Positions 17,097 through 28,913 of a DNA stretch of 64,000 bases are shown here, piece after piece. How positions within the stretch are numbered: position 1 is the first letter of the stretch; each line of letters starts with the position of its first letter. The stretch comes from Rhodothermaceae bacterium Tc-Br11_B2g6_7. GTDB taxonomy: Bacteria; Bacteroidota; Rhodothermia; Rhodothermales; Salinibacteraceae. The translations under genes and the position numbers were made by a program. The notes beneath the pieces are model-generated. The model was not told the DNA's origin. It ran no database searches and worked only from the letters and a program-made list of their open reading frames with translations. The stretch lies in assembly GCA_001564055.1 (NCBI GenBank), contig LKNB01000008.1:1-64000 (forward strand), read 5' to 3'.

Positions 17097-18284
17097 TCAA
17101 TCCTCGTTCAGGTAGAGGTAGCCCTCGTTGGCCAGGTCGGCCAGTAGCAACAGCAGTTGCCCATCGTCCAGGAACGGGGCGAGGGCGGCCGCATCAAGGC
17201 GCGGGCTGCTGGTGAGGGTGACGGCCAGCTGCGCGGCGGCACCGCTGACGGTGTATGCCCGGCCACACACGAACAGCGTCACTTGATCCTCGCCGTGGGT
17301 GAGATGCGCAAAATGAGCAATCGCACTGCGGCGCAGGCGACCGCCCTCCTGAATGGTCCGCCGGATGTCGGACGGTTTGATGCGCTCCTCTGGCAGCGGC
17401 GGGCGGGATCCACGGGTCGGCTGCGTGAGGTAGCGACCCAGCCAGTGGTCCAGCGTGGCGTCGTCGCGGAGGGCCCCGCGGAGAAGCGTGCGCAGGGCGT
17501 CGCGTTCGTCAGCGGTGATTTCGCCGGTGTGCGTACGGGCCGGCGGCGCTGGGTCAGCATAGCGGACATCCTCGGCCACGAGGGCGTCGGCGGCTCCACC
17601 CGCAGCCTGCAGCAGCTCCGCGCGCGACGGCGCTCGGAATCCGATGGAGTAGGTCATGCAGTCGTCCAGCGCCACCCCGTAGTGCGGCACGCGAGGCGGC
17701 AGGTACAGCAGGTCGCCCGGCTCCACCACCCACGTGGCTTCTGGCGAAAACTCCTGCAGGATCCGTACGTCGGCGTCTGGGACGAACGCTTCCTCCGCTT
17801 CAGGAATGGGATCGTAGCTGATCTGCCAGCGCCGTCGCCCTTGCGCCTGCAACAGAAACACGTCGTAGCTATCCACGTGTGCCCCGACGTTCCCGTGCGG
17901 TGGCGCGTAGCTGATCTGGACGTCGTCGATGCGCCAGTTGGGGATGAACCGAAACGGCTGCAACACATCCGCCACCGCGGGCACCAGCCGATCTACCTCT
18001 TGCACCAGCAGCGACCAGTGCGTGGGCGGCAGCGACGTAAACTCTTCCACCGCAAAGGGCCCGAAGCGCATCTCCCACGGATACGCGCCCCCCTCCTCCA
18101 GCACCAGGCGCGCCGTGCTCCCGTCTTCACACGCCAGCCCGGCGAGCTCCTCCGGCGAGAGCGGCGAGGTAAAGTCGGGCCACGCGTTGCGGATCAGCAG
18201 CGGTTGTTGCTGCCAGTAGTCGCGCAGGAAGACCTCAGGCGTGAGATCATCGCCCAGGAGCACATCGGGAGTGGGAGGGGTCAT
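17097..18284 (-). CDS. JmjC/cupin ribosomal oxygenase, RoxA (YcfD)-like
   Basis: 395 residues, close to E. coli YcfD (373), the Fe(II)/2-oxoglutarate enzyme that hydroxylates an arginine of ribosomal protein uL16. The N-terminal PLLIRNAWPDF and the JmjC core are plain: the iron ligands are His136 and Asp138 in NVGAHVDSYDVF and His201 in YLPPRVPHYGV. A C-terminal winged-helix-like dimerisation region follows (DERDALRTLLRGALRDD). The start at 18284 (MTPPTPDVLLGD) is supported because the 18301-18477 gene occupies the region upstream. The exact substrate is inferred from the family. Confidence 0.85.
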   Translation of the reverse strand: MTPPTPDVLLGDDLTPEVFLRDYWQQQPLLIRNAWPDFTSPLSPEELAGLACEDGSTARLVLEEGGAYPWEMRFGPFAVEEFTSLPPTHWSLLVQEVDRLVPAVADVLQPFRFIPNWRIDDVQISYAPPHGNVGAHVDSYDVFLLQAQGRRRWQISYDPIPEAEEAFVPDADVRILQEFSPEATWVVEPGDLLYLPPRVPHYGVALDDCMTYSIGFRAPSRAELLQAAGGAADALVAEDVRYADPAPPARTHTGEITADERDALRTLLRGALRDDATLDHWLGRYLTQPTRGSRPPLPEERIKPSDIRRTIQEGGRLRRSAIAHFAHLTHGEDQVTLFVCGRAYTVSGAAAQLAVTLTSSPRLDAAALAPFLDDGQLLLLLADLANEGYLYLNED

Positions 18285-18300
18285 GCCGTAGCGGAAGGAA

Positions 18301-18477
18301 TTAACAGGCCGAGTAAAAGACAAAAAGCAACATCAATACCACGAACAGGGCCGCTGTAGCCTTCGTCGTGGGCTTCTCCTTGGGGTACTCGTAGCCGCAG
18401 TACGGACACACGTCGGGATGCTCGTCGCGGTCCACGTCGAGCGCGCACGAAGGGCATTCCTTGATGCCGTGAGCCAT
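18301..18477 (-). CDS. Tiny zinc-ribbon protein with C-terminal membrane helix
   Basis: A 58-residue gene, start ATG at 18475-18477, stop TAA at 18301-18303. Four cysteines in two CxxC knuckles (KECPSCALDVD and DVCPYCGYEYP) form a rubredoxin/zinc-ribbon knuckle, followed by KEKPTTKATAA and a single membrane-spanning segment (LFVVLMLLFVFYSAC). The stop of the preceding gene (18479-18481) is one base away, so the two are translationally linked, and RoxA starts 16 bases downstream. Function unknown. Confidence 0.8.
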   Translation of the reverse strand: MAHGIKECPSCALDVDRDEHPDVCPYCGYEYPKEKPTTKATAALFVVLMLLFVFYSAC

Positions 18478-18478
18478 C

Positions 18479-18664
18479 TTACAACTGCTGGCTCAATTCG
18501 CGAAGTAGCGCTTCTTCTTGCTGCTTCGTAAGGTCGTCGACCCCATTGGAGGGTTGATGGGCCTCAACCGGGGGATGCTGTTTGGGCCGCAGGAGTTCTC
18601 TCAGCCCATAGAAGAGGGCGCCGCCCAGAAGGACGGCCACCAGTGCAGTGATAAGCTTTTGCAT
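18479..18664 (-). CDS. Small single-pass membrane protein
   Basis: 61 residues: an N-terminal membrane helix (KLITALVAVLLGGALFYGL) then a basic stretch (RELLRPKQH) and an acidic helix (LTKQQEEALLRELSQQL). No family recognised. First of three packed minus-strand genes (this one, the zinc-ribbon protein, RoxA-like), with a one-base spacing to the next. Confidence 0.65.
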   Translation of the reverse strand: MQKLITALVAVLLGGALFYGLRELLRPKQHPPVEAHQPSNGVDDLTKQQEEALLRELSQQL

Positions 18665-18716
18665 GACGCGTACGATGGATTAGTTACGGCAAACGGTTAT
18701 GACGTGTATCGGCGCG

Positions 18717-22088
<3,372 letters not shown>

Positions 22089-22293
22089 AAACACGGGCGG
22101 GGAAGATTGGCAGAAGCGGTAGCGAGCAAAAACCGTGTTACTTGACGAGCCCACCTCCGCACGGTTTCCTTGGTTGTACAGGCCAGCCGGACGATCCGCC
22201 CTCAGACTCGCAACTTTACCTGCTCTATGGGTATCCTTAAGGGTCCGAATACGTCTACCCCTCGCTTTTTCTTGACGCTTTCCCTGCTCTCAT

Positions 22294-23244
22294 ATGCACG
22301 ATTGTATTGTATTTGCTACTGACTTCTCGCCAGCCTCCACGCGGGCGCTCTCCTTCGGTGTGGACCTTGCTTATCGCACCGACGCCTCCCTGCACGTCTT
22401 GCACGTCGTTCCGGGTGAAGGGGGCTACACCACTGCGCCGGAGCTCCCCATGCATGATGCGGAACAGCTGCGGCATGACCTTTCCGATCAGCTCAAGGAG
22501 GTCCGCGCCAACCAGGGGCCCAACGACGAGGGCGCCTTGGAAACCACCAAGGCACTGGTGGAGGGCCCCGACGTGGCCGATGCGGTGGAGCGGTATGCTA
22601 CAGAAGTAGCGGCCGGGCTGCTCGTCATAGGCACACACGGGCGGGGCGGTGTCCGGCGCTTGCTGCTGGGGAGCGTTGCCGAGCGCATCATCCGCCACAC
22701 GACGCGCGATGTGCTGGCTGTGCGGAAGCGCGCACGCACCGGGCCCATCAAGCACATCCTCGTGCCGGTGGACTTCTCGGTGCACAGCCAGCAGGCCGTG
22801 CGCCGGGGCAAGGAGCTGGCCGCGTTGTACGACGCCCATGTATCGCTCCTGTTTGTGGCGGAACGGCGCACCGTGCCGGTCTTTTCCGATACCGGGCTGC
22901 CCTCTTTTACCGTCCGCGAGATGGACGATGCGATAGTAGACAACGCCCCGCGCGCGCTCGCTGCGCTGGACGCCGAGGTGTCTTTAGCCTCTGATAGTGA
23001 ACATCCCGACGCCAGCGCCCCCGAAGACGCCGCTGTGGAAACTGCGCACTATGTGCGACGGGGCGGGGTAGATGAGACGATCGTCACATTTGTTGAGGAG
23101 GAGACCGTTGACCTCATTGTGATGGGCTCCCATGGCGTCACCGGCACCGACCGGAAGCTCCTCGGCGACACCACTGCGCAGGTACTCCGGAGCGCCCACA
23201 GCCCCGTGTACGTCGTCGCACCTGCTCCCACGAATGACCGCTGA
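22294..23244 (+). CDS. Tandem universal stress protein (two UspA domains)
   Basis: 316 residues made of two Usp domains (about 1-150 and 151-316). Each starts with a beta strand plus Asp (CIVFATDFSPASTRALSF; HILVPVDFSVHSQQAVRRG). The ATP-binding motif is intact in domain 1 (GTHGRGGVRRLLLGSVAE) and in a variant form in domain 2 (GSHGVTGTDRKLLGDTTAQ, where Asp replaces the usual Ser). Cytoplasmic stress-response protein. The DUF389 gene starts 35 bases downstream on the same strand. Confidence 0.92.
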   Translation: MHDCIVFATDFSPASTRALSFGVDLAYRTDASLHVLHVVPGEGGYTTAPELPMHDAEQLRHDLSDQLKEVRANQGPNDEGALETTKALVEGPDVADAVERYATEVAAGLLVIGTHGRGGVRRLLLGSVAERIIRHTTRDVLAVRKRARTGPIKHILVPVDFSVHSQQAVRRGKELAALYDAHVSLLFVAERRTVPVFSDTGLPSFTVREMDDAIVDNAPRALAALDAEVSLASDSEHPDASAPEDAAVETAHYVRRGGVDETIVTFVEEETVDLIVMGSHGVTGTDRKLLGDTTAQVLRSAHSPVYVVAPAPTNDR

Positions 23245-23279
23245 CCTGTTCTTTCTTCACCACCTGATTGCCTGCGTAC

Positions 23280-24332
23280 ATGTCCCTCCGTCTTGCTGAA
23301 ATCTATTTGCCTGCTGATTATGACGGCGAGCTAACACTGGACGAAGACCACCCGGCGCTGGGCCGTTGGGAATTCCTCTCGTCGGATGATGAGCGCCTCA
23401 TTCGCGTGTTGTTAGAGACCGGCGACACAGAGGCCTTTCTGGATGGGCTGGATCAGACCATCGGGGCAACAACGGATTACCGGATGGTGCTAACGGCGGT
23501 GGAGGCGACTACCCCCCGGCCAAAAATTGAGGAAGAGGAAGAGGAGGAGAACGAGGAGCAGGACGAGGAAGAAGCCAATGATGAACCGTCAGACATAACA
23601 TTCTCTGACCAGTATCGCATTAGCCGAGAGGAGCTATATCAGGATGCCATGGAGGAGGTTACCGTGACGTCCACCTACTACACGTTGGTGATCCTCTCCA
23701 CGATTGTTGCGGCCGGCGGCATGATCCGCGACAACGTGGCAGTGGTAATCGGAGCTATGGTGATCGCTCCTCTCATCGGGCCCAGTATCTCCCTGGCGCT
23801 GGCCACCACGCTGGGCGACGCCAAGTTGCTCCGGCGCAGCGCGAGGGTGGCGGTTGGCGGTTTGGCGCTGAGTCTTGCACTTTCTGTTCTGATGGGCCTG
23901 TTGCTACCGTTCGACCCCTCGGTTGGCGAAATTGCCATCCGTACGGAGGTGCACCTCGGCGACGTAGTCTTGGCCTTAGCCGCTGGCGTCGCCGGGGCGC
24001 TCTCCTTTACGCGGGGGGTCTCGGCTGCGCTCATTGGGGTGATGGTAGCGGTAGCCCTCCTCCCGCCTACCGTAGCCGTGGGTCTGTTGGGCGGCGCTGG
24101 CGAGTGGGCCCTGACGGCCCGGGCGGCGCTGCTCCTCATGACGAACGTTGCAGCGGTTAACCTGGCGGGAATCATCACCTTTGTTGTGCAAGGCATCCGG
24201 CCCAGCCGCTGGTACGAGGCCGCTCAGGCGCGCGATGCTTCGCGTAAGGCCATCGCTGGCTGGGTGCTCGCCCTTGTGCTGCTGGCCATCGCCATTGCCA
24301 TTGCATCGGGCTGGCCTATTGAGGTGCTGTAG
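23280..24332 (+). CDS. DUF389 / TIGR00341 family membrane protein
   Basis: 350 residues. A soluble N-terminal domain (about 1-110) ends in a glutamate-rich linker (PKIEEEEEEENEEQDEEEAN). The membrane part begins near ELYQDAMEEVTVTSTYYTLV and contains the family signature AVVIGAMVIAPLIGPS. Several Gly/Ala-rich helices follow. Function is not known; the conserved Gly-Pro helices suggest a channel or transporter. It is paired with the tandem universal stress protein. The start at 23280 (MSLRLAEIYL) is preferred to 23268. Confidence 0.85.
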   Translation: MSLRLAEIYLPADYDGELTLDEDHPALGRWEFLSSDDERLIRVLLETGDTEAFLDGLDQTIGATTDYRMVLTAVEATTPRPKIEEEEEEENEEQDEEEANDEPSDITFSDQYRISREELYQDAMEEVTVTSTYYTLVILSTIVAAGGMIRDNVAVVIGAMVIAPLIGPSISLALATTLGDAKLLRRSARVAVGGLALSLALSVLMGLLLPFDPSVGEIAIRTEVHLGDVVLALAAGVAGALSFTRGVSAALIGVMVAVALLPPTVAVGLLGGAGEWALTARAALLLMTNVAAVNLAGIITFVVQGIRPSRWYEAAQARDASRKAIAGWVLALVLLAIAIAIASGWPIEVL

Positions 24333-24424
24333 GGCACCGCTCGATGAACCCTCCGCAAACCCGGCCGCACCACGGAGTACGGAGGAAACCATTGCCATAG
24401 GCCGTCGTGATAACAAAATACAAT

Positions 24425-24495
24425 GGTGGCGTGGCCGAGCGGTTAGGCAGAGGCCTGCAAAGCCTCGTACGGCGGTTCGAATCCGCCCGCCACCT
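24425..24495 (+). tRNA. tRNA-Cys (GCA)
   Basis: A full cloverleaf: acceptor GGTGGCG pairs with CGCCACC (24488-24494), D arm around GCCGAGCGGTTAGGC, anticodon stem GAGGC/GCCTC around loop CTGCAAA giving anticodon GCA, and T arm GGCGG-TTCGAAT-CCGCC. The discriminator base is U, the identity element of bacterial cysteine tRNA. The CCA end is not encoded. Confidence 0.97.
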
Positions 24496-24499
24496 CTTC

Positions 24500-24535
24500 A
24501 CCCTTTCGGCCCACCAGCCGAAAGGGTTTTGTTTT
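24500..24535 (+). terminator. Rho-independent terminator of the tRNA-Cys gene
   Basis: An 11-bp stem (ACCCTTTCGGC with GCCGAAAGGGT) and a six-base loop, followed by TTTGTTTTA. It starts five bases after the tRNA and lies just before the tspO start, so tspO probably needs its own promoter or depends on read-through. Confidence 0.85.
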
Positions 24536-24552
24536 ATCTGGCCTTCACGAAC

Positions 24553-25020
24553 ATGAACACACGCACCGTGCTGGGCCTGGTGGGGTGGCTTGCGCTCTGT
24601 TTTGCGGTAGCGGCCCTCGGCGGCATCGCCACCGATACAGGCACGTGGTATCAGGAGCTCACGCGCCCGGCGTGGAATCCGCCCGGCTGGGTCTTTGGCC
24701 CCGTCTGGACCCTCCTGTACACACTCATGGGCATCGCAGCCTGGGGCGTATGGAAGGAAGTCGGTTTCGACGCGGGCGCTGTGCCCCTCGCCTTATTTGG
24801 CGTACAACTGGCGCTGAATGGCCTCTGGTCGTGGCTCTTCTTCGCCTGGCAGGCGCCGGGCTGGGCCTTTGCCGAAATCCTTGTGCTGTGGGTGGCCATA
24901 GCTGCCACGCTGCTGGCCTTCTACCGCGTCAAGGCATGGACCGGCTACCTGCTTGTCCCGTACCTGCTATGGGTTAGCTACGCCGCGGCCCTCAACGGGT
25001 GGATCTGGTGGATGAATTAG
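24553..25020 (+). CDS. tspO: TspO/MBR family tryptophan-rich sensory protein
   Basis: 155 residues with five membrane helices and many tryptophans. Family marks are present: WYQELTRPAWNPPGWVFGPVWT (the Pro-Pro-Trp helix 1-2 loop), QLALNGLWSWLFFAWQAPGWA, and the end ALNGWIWWMN. TspO binds tetrapyrroles and acts in stress or photo-oxidative control in bacteria. The frame continues far upstream across the tRNA, but the ATG at 24553 gives the normal start. Confidence 0.93.
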   Translation: MNTRTVLGLVGWLALCFAVAALGGIATDTGTWYQELTRPAWNPPGWVFGPVWTLLYTLMGIAAWGVWKEVGFDAGAVPLALFGVQLALNGLWSWLFFAWQAPGWAFAEILVLWVAIAATLLAFYRVKAWTGYLLVPYLLWVSYAAALNGWIWWMN

Positions 25021-25057
25021 CGCACGTGGTAGCGGCATGGAGGCGGTCTCCTCATCC

Positions 25058-25348
25058 CTAAAAATGAAAGGCCCCGCCAATGGATGGGACCACACTCGAC
25101 TGCAAGCCCTGATCCAGTAGTGAAAACAGCGCGCTACCATACAGCTGGATCCCCGGCGTGACCGCCACTTTCAGGCCAAGCCCTGCGTTAAGCGTGTGGT
25201 CGTAGGCCGCCAATGGAATCGTGCTGCTGGCAAGCGGCTGAGGGAGTTGCTTCATGAGGGGCCACGCCTCAGGGCACGGCATGCCCCCCTCTGTTAAAGT
25301 GGCCTTCCAGACGCGGGCATGAGGTAGGATAGCCTCCTCACGACTCAC
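25058..25348 (-). pseudogene. Possible fragment of an outer-membrane beta-barrel protein
   Basis: A 96-codon frame whose second half looks like the last strands of a small barrel (HTLNAGLGLKVAVTPGIQLY, ...SSVVPSIGGAFHF with a C-terminal Phe), but with no signal peptide and a first half (SREEAILPHARVW...) that does not look like barrel sequence. The full barrel would need about 100 more residues, and the upstream 160 bases hold none in any frame. It is most likely a decayed remnant; a genuine short gene cannot be excluded. Confidence 0.35.
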
Positions 25349-25508
25349 GATCCACCGCGCCAGGCAGCATCCACCCGGGTCGGGTCATAACTGCCACTGC
25401 TTTGCGTCGGAGCTACCACAGCCCTCTGCGCTTCTGGAGGGCCGCCGGTTTGAGACGTAGGGCTCCCCCTGAAGGAGGGCTGCTCCCCAGGCATACGGTG
25501 CGGCGATG

Positions 25509-26450
25509 CTACTTCGGAAAGGTCTCCCGGCGCTCCAGCGCCTCCCGATCCCAATGCGCGTGGGTAGCGGCGGCCTCGTAGGTGTGCTGTAGGAAGCGCA
25601 GAAGGACCGCGTCCGGATCAGCCGCGGTGCGCACGGCCTCATACGGCAACACGTACTCTCCCATCGCTTCGTGAAAGTAAGCCTCAGCAGGCTCGACAGG
25701 GGCGTCGCGGTAGCCCTCCGGCTCCGGATAAGCATACGCGTAGAACGCAGCCTCCCCGAGCCCCGTCCCGGGCCAGAAGCCCGCGCTGGCCAGCTCGTGC
25801 GAATAGGCCTCCTCCATTACCCAGTCGGCGCAGTTGGGAACGCCGCCGGGATGCACAGGCGCCTCGCGCCCCGAAAACCGCGTCACAGCCAGGTCAAACG
25901 CGCCCCAGAAAAAATGCACCGGACTACACTTACCTATAAACCGCGCACGAAACACAGAGAACACGCGGTCCGCCTGCACGAGGGCCCGCCAGAATTGACG
26001 CATGGCCACCGGGTCGTAGCTGTTGTCTTGCGTGTTCTCTTTGAACGGAATCGCCTCCGGGACCTCCACCGGGCGCGCAAGGATATCCACGTGGATATCC
26101 AGTACCGCAAGGGCTTCGAATGCCTTGTCGTAGAAGGCAGCCACGCTCATGGGCTCCAGCCCAAACGAGAGTTCGCGACCCTTGGAGGTGATGATGATAA
26201 GCTTGTGGTCGAGGAAATCGAAGTCAATGGTAAACGTGCGGTCCTTGTACGGTATGGGCGAGGTCGTCAAGCCATGAGCCGTCACGTAAAGTGCCGAGCC
26301 CCACGAGTGATTGATCCACGGGGCAAGCATTAGGCGCACCTTGCCCACAACCTGCGTCCACATGTGGACCGTGGTGCAGGTATCCTGCCAGTCCTGTAAG
26401 GCCGGCAGTTTCGGCCAGGGGGTAGCAACGTCACGCGTTTGTTGGGCCAT
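25509..26450 (-). CDS. DUF5996 family protein
   Basis: 313 residues with the strongly conserved features of DUF5996 proteins: a start with WPKLPALQDWQDTCTTVHMW, then VTAHGLTTSPIPY, FDFLDHKLIIITSKGR, and a Trp/Phe-rich core (SPVHFFWGAFDLAVTRFSGR, NCADWVMEEAYSHELASAGFWPG). The His, Glu and Trp residues in these motifs could form an active site, but no reaction is known. Lies 155 bases after pncB on the same strand. Confidence 0.85.
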   Translation of the reverse strand: MAQQTRDVATPWPKLPALQDWQDTCTTVHMWTQVVGKVRLMLAPWINHSWGSALYVTAHGLTTSPIPYKDRTFTIDFDFLDHKLIIITSKGRELSFGLEPMSVAAFYDKAFEALAVLDIHVDILARPVEVPEAIPFKENTQDNSYDPVAMRQFWRALVQADRVFSVFRARFIGKCSPVHFFWGAFDLAVTRFSGREAPVHPGGVPNCADWVMEEAYSHELASAGFWPGTGLGEAAFYAYAYPEPEGYRDAPVEPAEAYFHEAMGEYVLPYEAVRTAADPDAVLLRFLQHTYEAAATHAHWDREALERRETFPK

Positions 26451-26562
26451 GGTGCTCGTCTTGGGGGTTGATGCATAATTCCAACGACCAGGAAGTACCG
26501 TTCCAACAGGTGAATGCCGTTAACAAAGCATACAAAAGCACTGATGCACCCGCAACGCGCGC

Positions 26563-26605
26563 GCCCCCTCGCCCCCTCGCCCTCCCGCCCACACGCCCTC
26601 TCCCC
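26563..26605. repeat. C-rich tract (G-rich on minus strand) next to the pncB stop
   Basis: The 43 bases immediately past the pncB stop codon are almost pure C/T with short C runs on the plus strand. On the minus strand, which is the pncB transcript strand, they give repeated runs of three to five G separated by short spacers, the pattern of a potential G-quadruplex. Confidence 0.55.
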
Positions 26606-28012
26606 TCATCCCCCCCGATGCGCCCGCATGAGCCGATCTCGCTCCTCAAGAAGCGCTTGTGACAGCCCGATCTTGTAGAGGTGCGGGTTTTCGAATCGTT
26701 TGAATTCATCGGGCAGGTGGCGGAGTTGCGCCTGACTGAACGCCGCAAGCTCCTGTACGGGCTGTGGCTCGGTCGTCCGCTCGCCCTCTACCATCACCGG
26801 GTGGAGCAGCGGTTGTAGCTCAAACCGCTCCAGATCCAGCACCTTTTCGGGCTCTGTGGGGTGGTACATCACGTCGATCGCCGGCTCGTCGGTCAGCCCC
26901 ACCACCTCGCCCCCATAGAACGACCCATCCGGGTATACCAGCCGGAATACCTGCTTGCGGCCGGGCAGGTTGACCTTCTCAATATTCTCGGAGAGTTTCA
27001 GGCGGGGCTCGTTGTTGGCAAACGCCAGCTTGTACACCCCGTCCAGCGCCGCATCCGGCCGGCCCGTCACGAGGCTCGTGCCGACCCCAAACAGGTCGAT
27101 GGGCGCCTCCTGATCCAGTAAGCTCTTGATCACGTGCTCGTCCAGCTGGTTGGAGACTGCAATTTTTACCTCTTCCAGCCCGGCCTCATCGAGCATTGCA
27201 CGGGACTGCTTGGCCAGCCAGGCGAGGTCTCCGCTGTCCAGCCGAATGCCCTTGAGCTGCTCGCCCCGGGCCGCCATTTCTTGGCCTACCTGAATGGCAT
27301 GCGGCATCCCGCTCTCCAGCGTGTCGTATGTGTCCACCAGCAGCACACAGTCGTGCGGCCGGATCTCGGCAAAAGCACGAAAGGCTTCCAGCTCATCGTC
27401 GTAGCGTTGCACGAAGGAGTGCGCCATAGTCCCCGAGATGGGGATGTGGTAGTCCCGCCCGGCGCGCACGTTACTCGTGGCCTCGAACCCGCCAATCACA
27501 GCGGCCCGGCTGGCGGCATACCCCCCCGTACCAGGCGCCCGGCGCAGCCCGAAGTCGACCAGCGTCCGGCCGTTGGCGGATAGCCACATCCGGCTCGCTT
27601 TGGTAGCAATCAGGGACTGGTAATTCAGGGTGTTCAGCAGCAGCGTCTCCAACAGTTGCGCCTCAATGATGGAGCCTTCTACCGAAACGACCGGCCGGTT
27701 GGGAAAGATCAGGTCCCCTTCCCGCGCGGCTCGGATGGTGCCCGTGAAGCGAAAGTCCTCGAGGTAATCCAGAAATGCCGCGTCCATGCCTTCTTTTTTG
27801 AGAAGCGCCAGGTCGTTGGCATCAAAACGCAAGTTCGTTGCTGCCTGCAGAAGGTCCTCAAGCCCCGCGAAAATGGCGTAGCCTCCACCAAAAGGCAGGT
27901 CGCGAAAGAAGTAGTCAAAGACGGCGGTTTCGTCTTGCAGCCCCTTGTGGAAGTACACCTGGGACATGGTGATCTGGTACTGATCGGTGTACGTCGCGGT
28001 GAAGTCGAACAT
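26606..28012 (-). CDS. pncB: Nicotinate phosphoribosyltransferase
   Basis: 468 residues. Joins nicotinate and PRPP to nicotinate mononucleotide in the NAD salvage pathway. It begins with the typical LLTD-like substrate loop (DFTATYTDQYQITMSQVYF) and keeps VDFGLRRAPGTGGYAASRAA, the phosphohistidine region ISGTMAHSFVQ, GIRLDSGDLAWLA and FGVGTSLVTGRPD. The C-terminal part (residues 410-468) is a short extension ending in a basic helix. A probable terminator lies in the leader, and the isolated tail-tube gene precedes it on the same strand. Confidence 0.95.
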   Translation of the reverse strand: MFDFTATYTDQYQITMSQVYFHKGLQDETAVFDYFFRDLPFGGGYAIFAGLEDLLQAATNLRFDANDLALLKKEGMDAAFLDYLEDFRFTGTIRAAREGDLIFPNRPVVSVEGSIIEAQLLETLLLNTLNYQSLIATKASRMWLSANGRTLVDFGLRRAPGTGGYAASRAAVIGGFEATSNVRAGRDYHIPISGTMAHSFVQRYDDELEAFRAFAEIRPHDCVLLVDTYDTLESGMPHAIQVGQEMAARGEQLKGIRLDSGDLAWLAKQSRAMLDEAGLEEVKIAVSNQLDEHVIKSLLDQEAPIDLFGVGTSLVTGRPDAALDGVYKLAFANNEPRLKLSENIEKVNLPGRKQVFRLVYPDGSFYGGEVVGLTDEPAIDVMYHPTEPEKVLDLERFELQPLLHPVMVEGERTTEPQPVQELAAFSQAQLRHLPDEFKRFENPHLYKIGLSQALLEERDRLMRAHRGG

Positions 28013-28085
28013 AAGGAGCCGTTAAGTGAGCGGAGGTGCAAGGCGAAAGGCCGGGAAGCCCGCCTGCAACCTACACCGCGCAGAG

Positions 28086-28115
28086 GAAAAAGGCTACCGC
28101 AGCAGAGAGGTAACC
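28086..28115 (-). terminator. Probable terminator between the tail-tube gene and pncB
   Basis: On the minus strand GGTTACC pairs with GGTAGCC (seven pairs, one G-U) around a 10-base loop and is followed by five T residues (A run at 28087-28091). It could end the tail-tube transcript or act as an attenuator in the pncB leader. Confidence 0.5.
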
Positions 28116-28151
28116 GAAGGGCATGGGGCGTCCGGCTTGCTCCCACCCGGC

Positions 28152-28652
28152 TCAGGTCTCTGCTGGCTCGCTCACCTCCCGGTCGCGCAACCAGCCCTCA
28201 TGCTGCAGCACAATGCGCTCGGTCGCCACCGCTGCATTGGTGGCATCCAGCGCGGGAAGCGCTTCGTAGGAGGACACCCAGCAGCGATACACCTGAAACG
28301 CCATCACCACCGTGCCCTGCAGGTTGTGCAGGCGGATCAGGATGTCCTTGCGGTAGTCCTTCAGCGACATTGCGGCATCGCCCTGTGGGTTGAACGTGAG
28401 GTTGGCCCAGTCCTCAAACGTCGGGTCGTGCGTGAGGCCGCGCTCAATAGTGATCGGCGCAAACGACGACGGACCTGGCGACACCCGAAACTGGCTGGGA
28501 TCACCGCTGGAGCGACTGGCTATGGCTTCCGTCGTGCGCTTCAGCGGACTCACCCGGATGATGTCGGGCACCAGTCGGCCATCCACCATTACGCTGAATT
28601 TGAAGTTGCGGTAGGGATCATGGCGGTGGGTGTTCACAACAAAGCTGGACAT
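28152..28652 (-). CDS. Phage T4 gp19-like tail tube protein (orphan)
   Basis: 166 residues. The whole length follows the phage_T4_gp19/TIGR02241 pattern of tail-tube proteins: DPYRNFKFSVMVDGRLVPDI at the start, GDPSQFRVSPGPSSFAPITI, ERGLTHDPTFEDWANL, DILIRLHNLQGTVVMAFQVY, and the end ATERIVLQHEGWLRD. Such proteins polymerise into the inner tube of contractile phage tails and of extracellular contractile injection systems. No sheath, baseplate, spike or ATPase gene is nearby. The ATG at 28652 (MSSFVVNTHRHD) is used; the frame extends to 28760 without similarity. Confidence 0.75.
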   Translation of the reverse strand: MSSFVVNTHRHDPYRNFKFSVMVDGRLVPDIIRVSPLKRTTEAIASRSSGDPSQFRVSPGPSSFAPITIERGLTHDPTFEDWANLTFNPQGDAAMSLKDYRKDILIRLHNLQGTVVMAFQVYRCWVSSYEALPALDATNAAVATERIVLQHEGWLRDREVSEPAET

Positions 28653-28913
28653 GAGGGACCTCCCCAGGTGATTGATTCGAACGAAAATAGCGCGGAGTGC
28701 AGAACGAGCCATCAGGGCGTCTTTCTTGTTGTCGTGGAATGTCTCATCGAGCCGGCGCACGAGGCGCTACATGATGCTGAAGCCTTCACCTCACAACGCG
28801 CAAGAGACGCACGCGGAAGGCCACAGCGATCAGCCATGGCATCTATTCCCCGCATTCGCTATCTTACGTGCAGTGAAAAACCGTATACCTAACAATCGCT
28901 GGCCACGCACGCT

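Noticed and set aside
17157-18359. 400-codon plus-strand frame
   Set aside because: Shadow of the RoxA-like gene, crossing also the tiny zinc-ribbon gene.
24148-24552. Upstream extension of the tspO frame
   Set aside because: It crosses the tRNA-Cys gene and its terminator; tspO begins at 24553.
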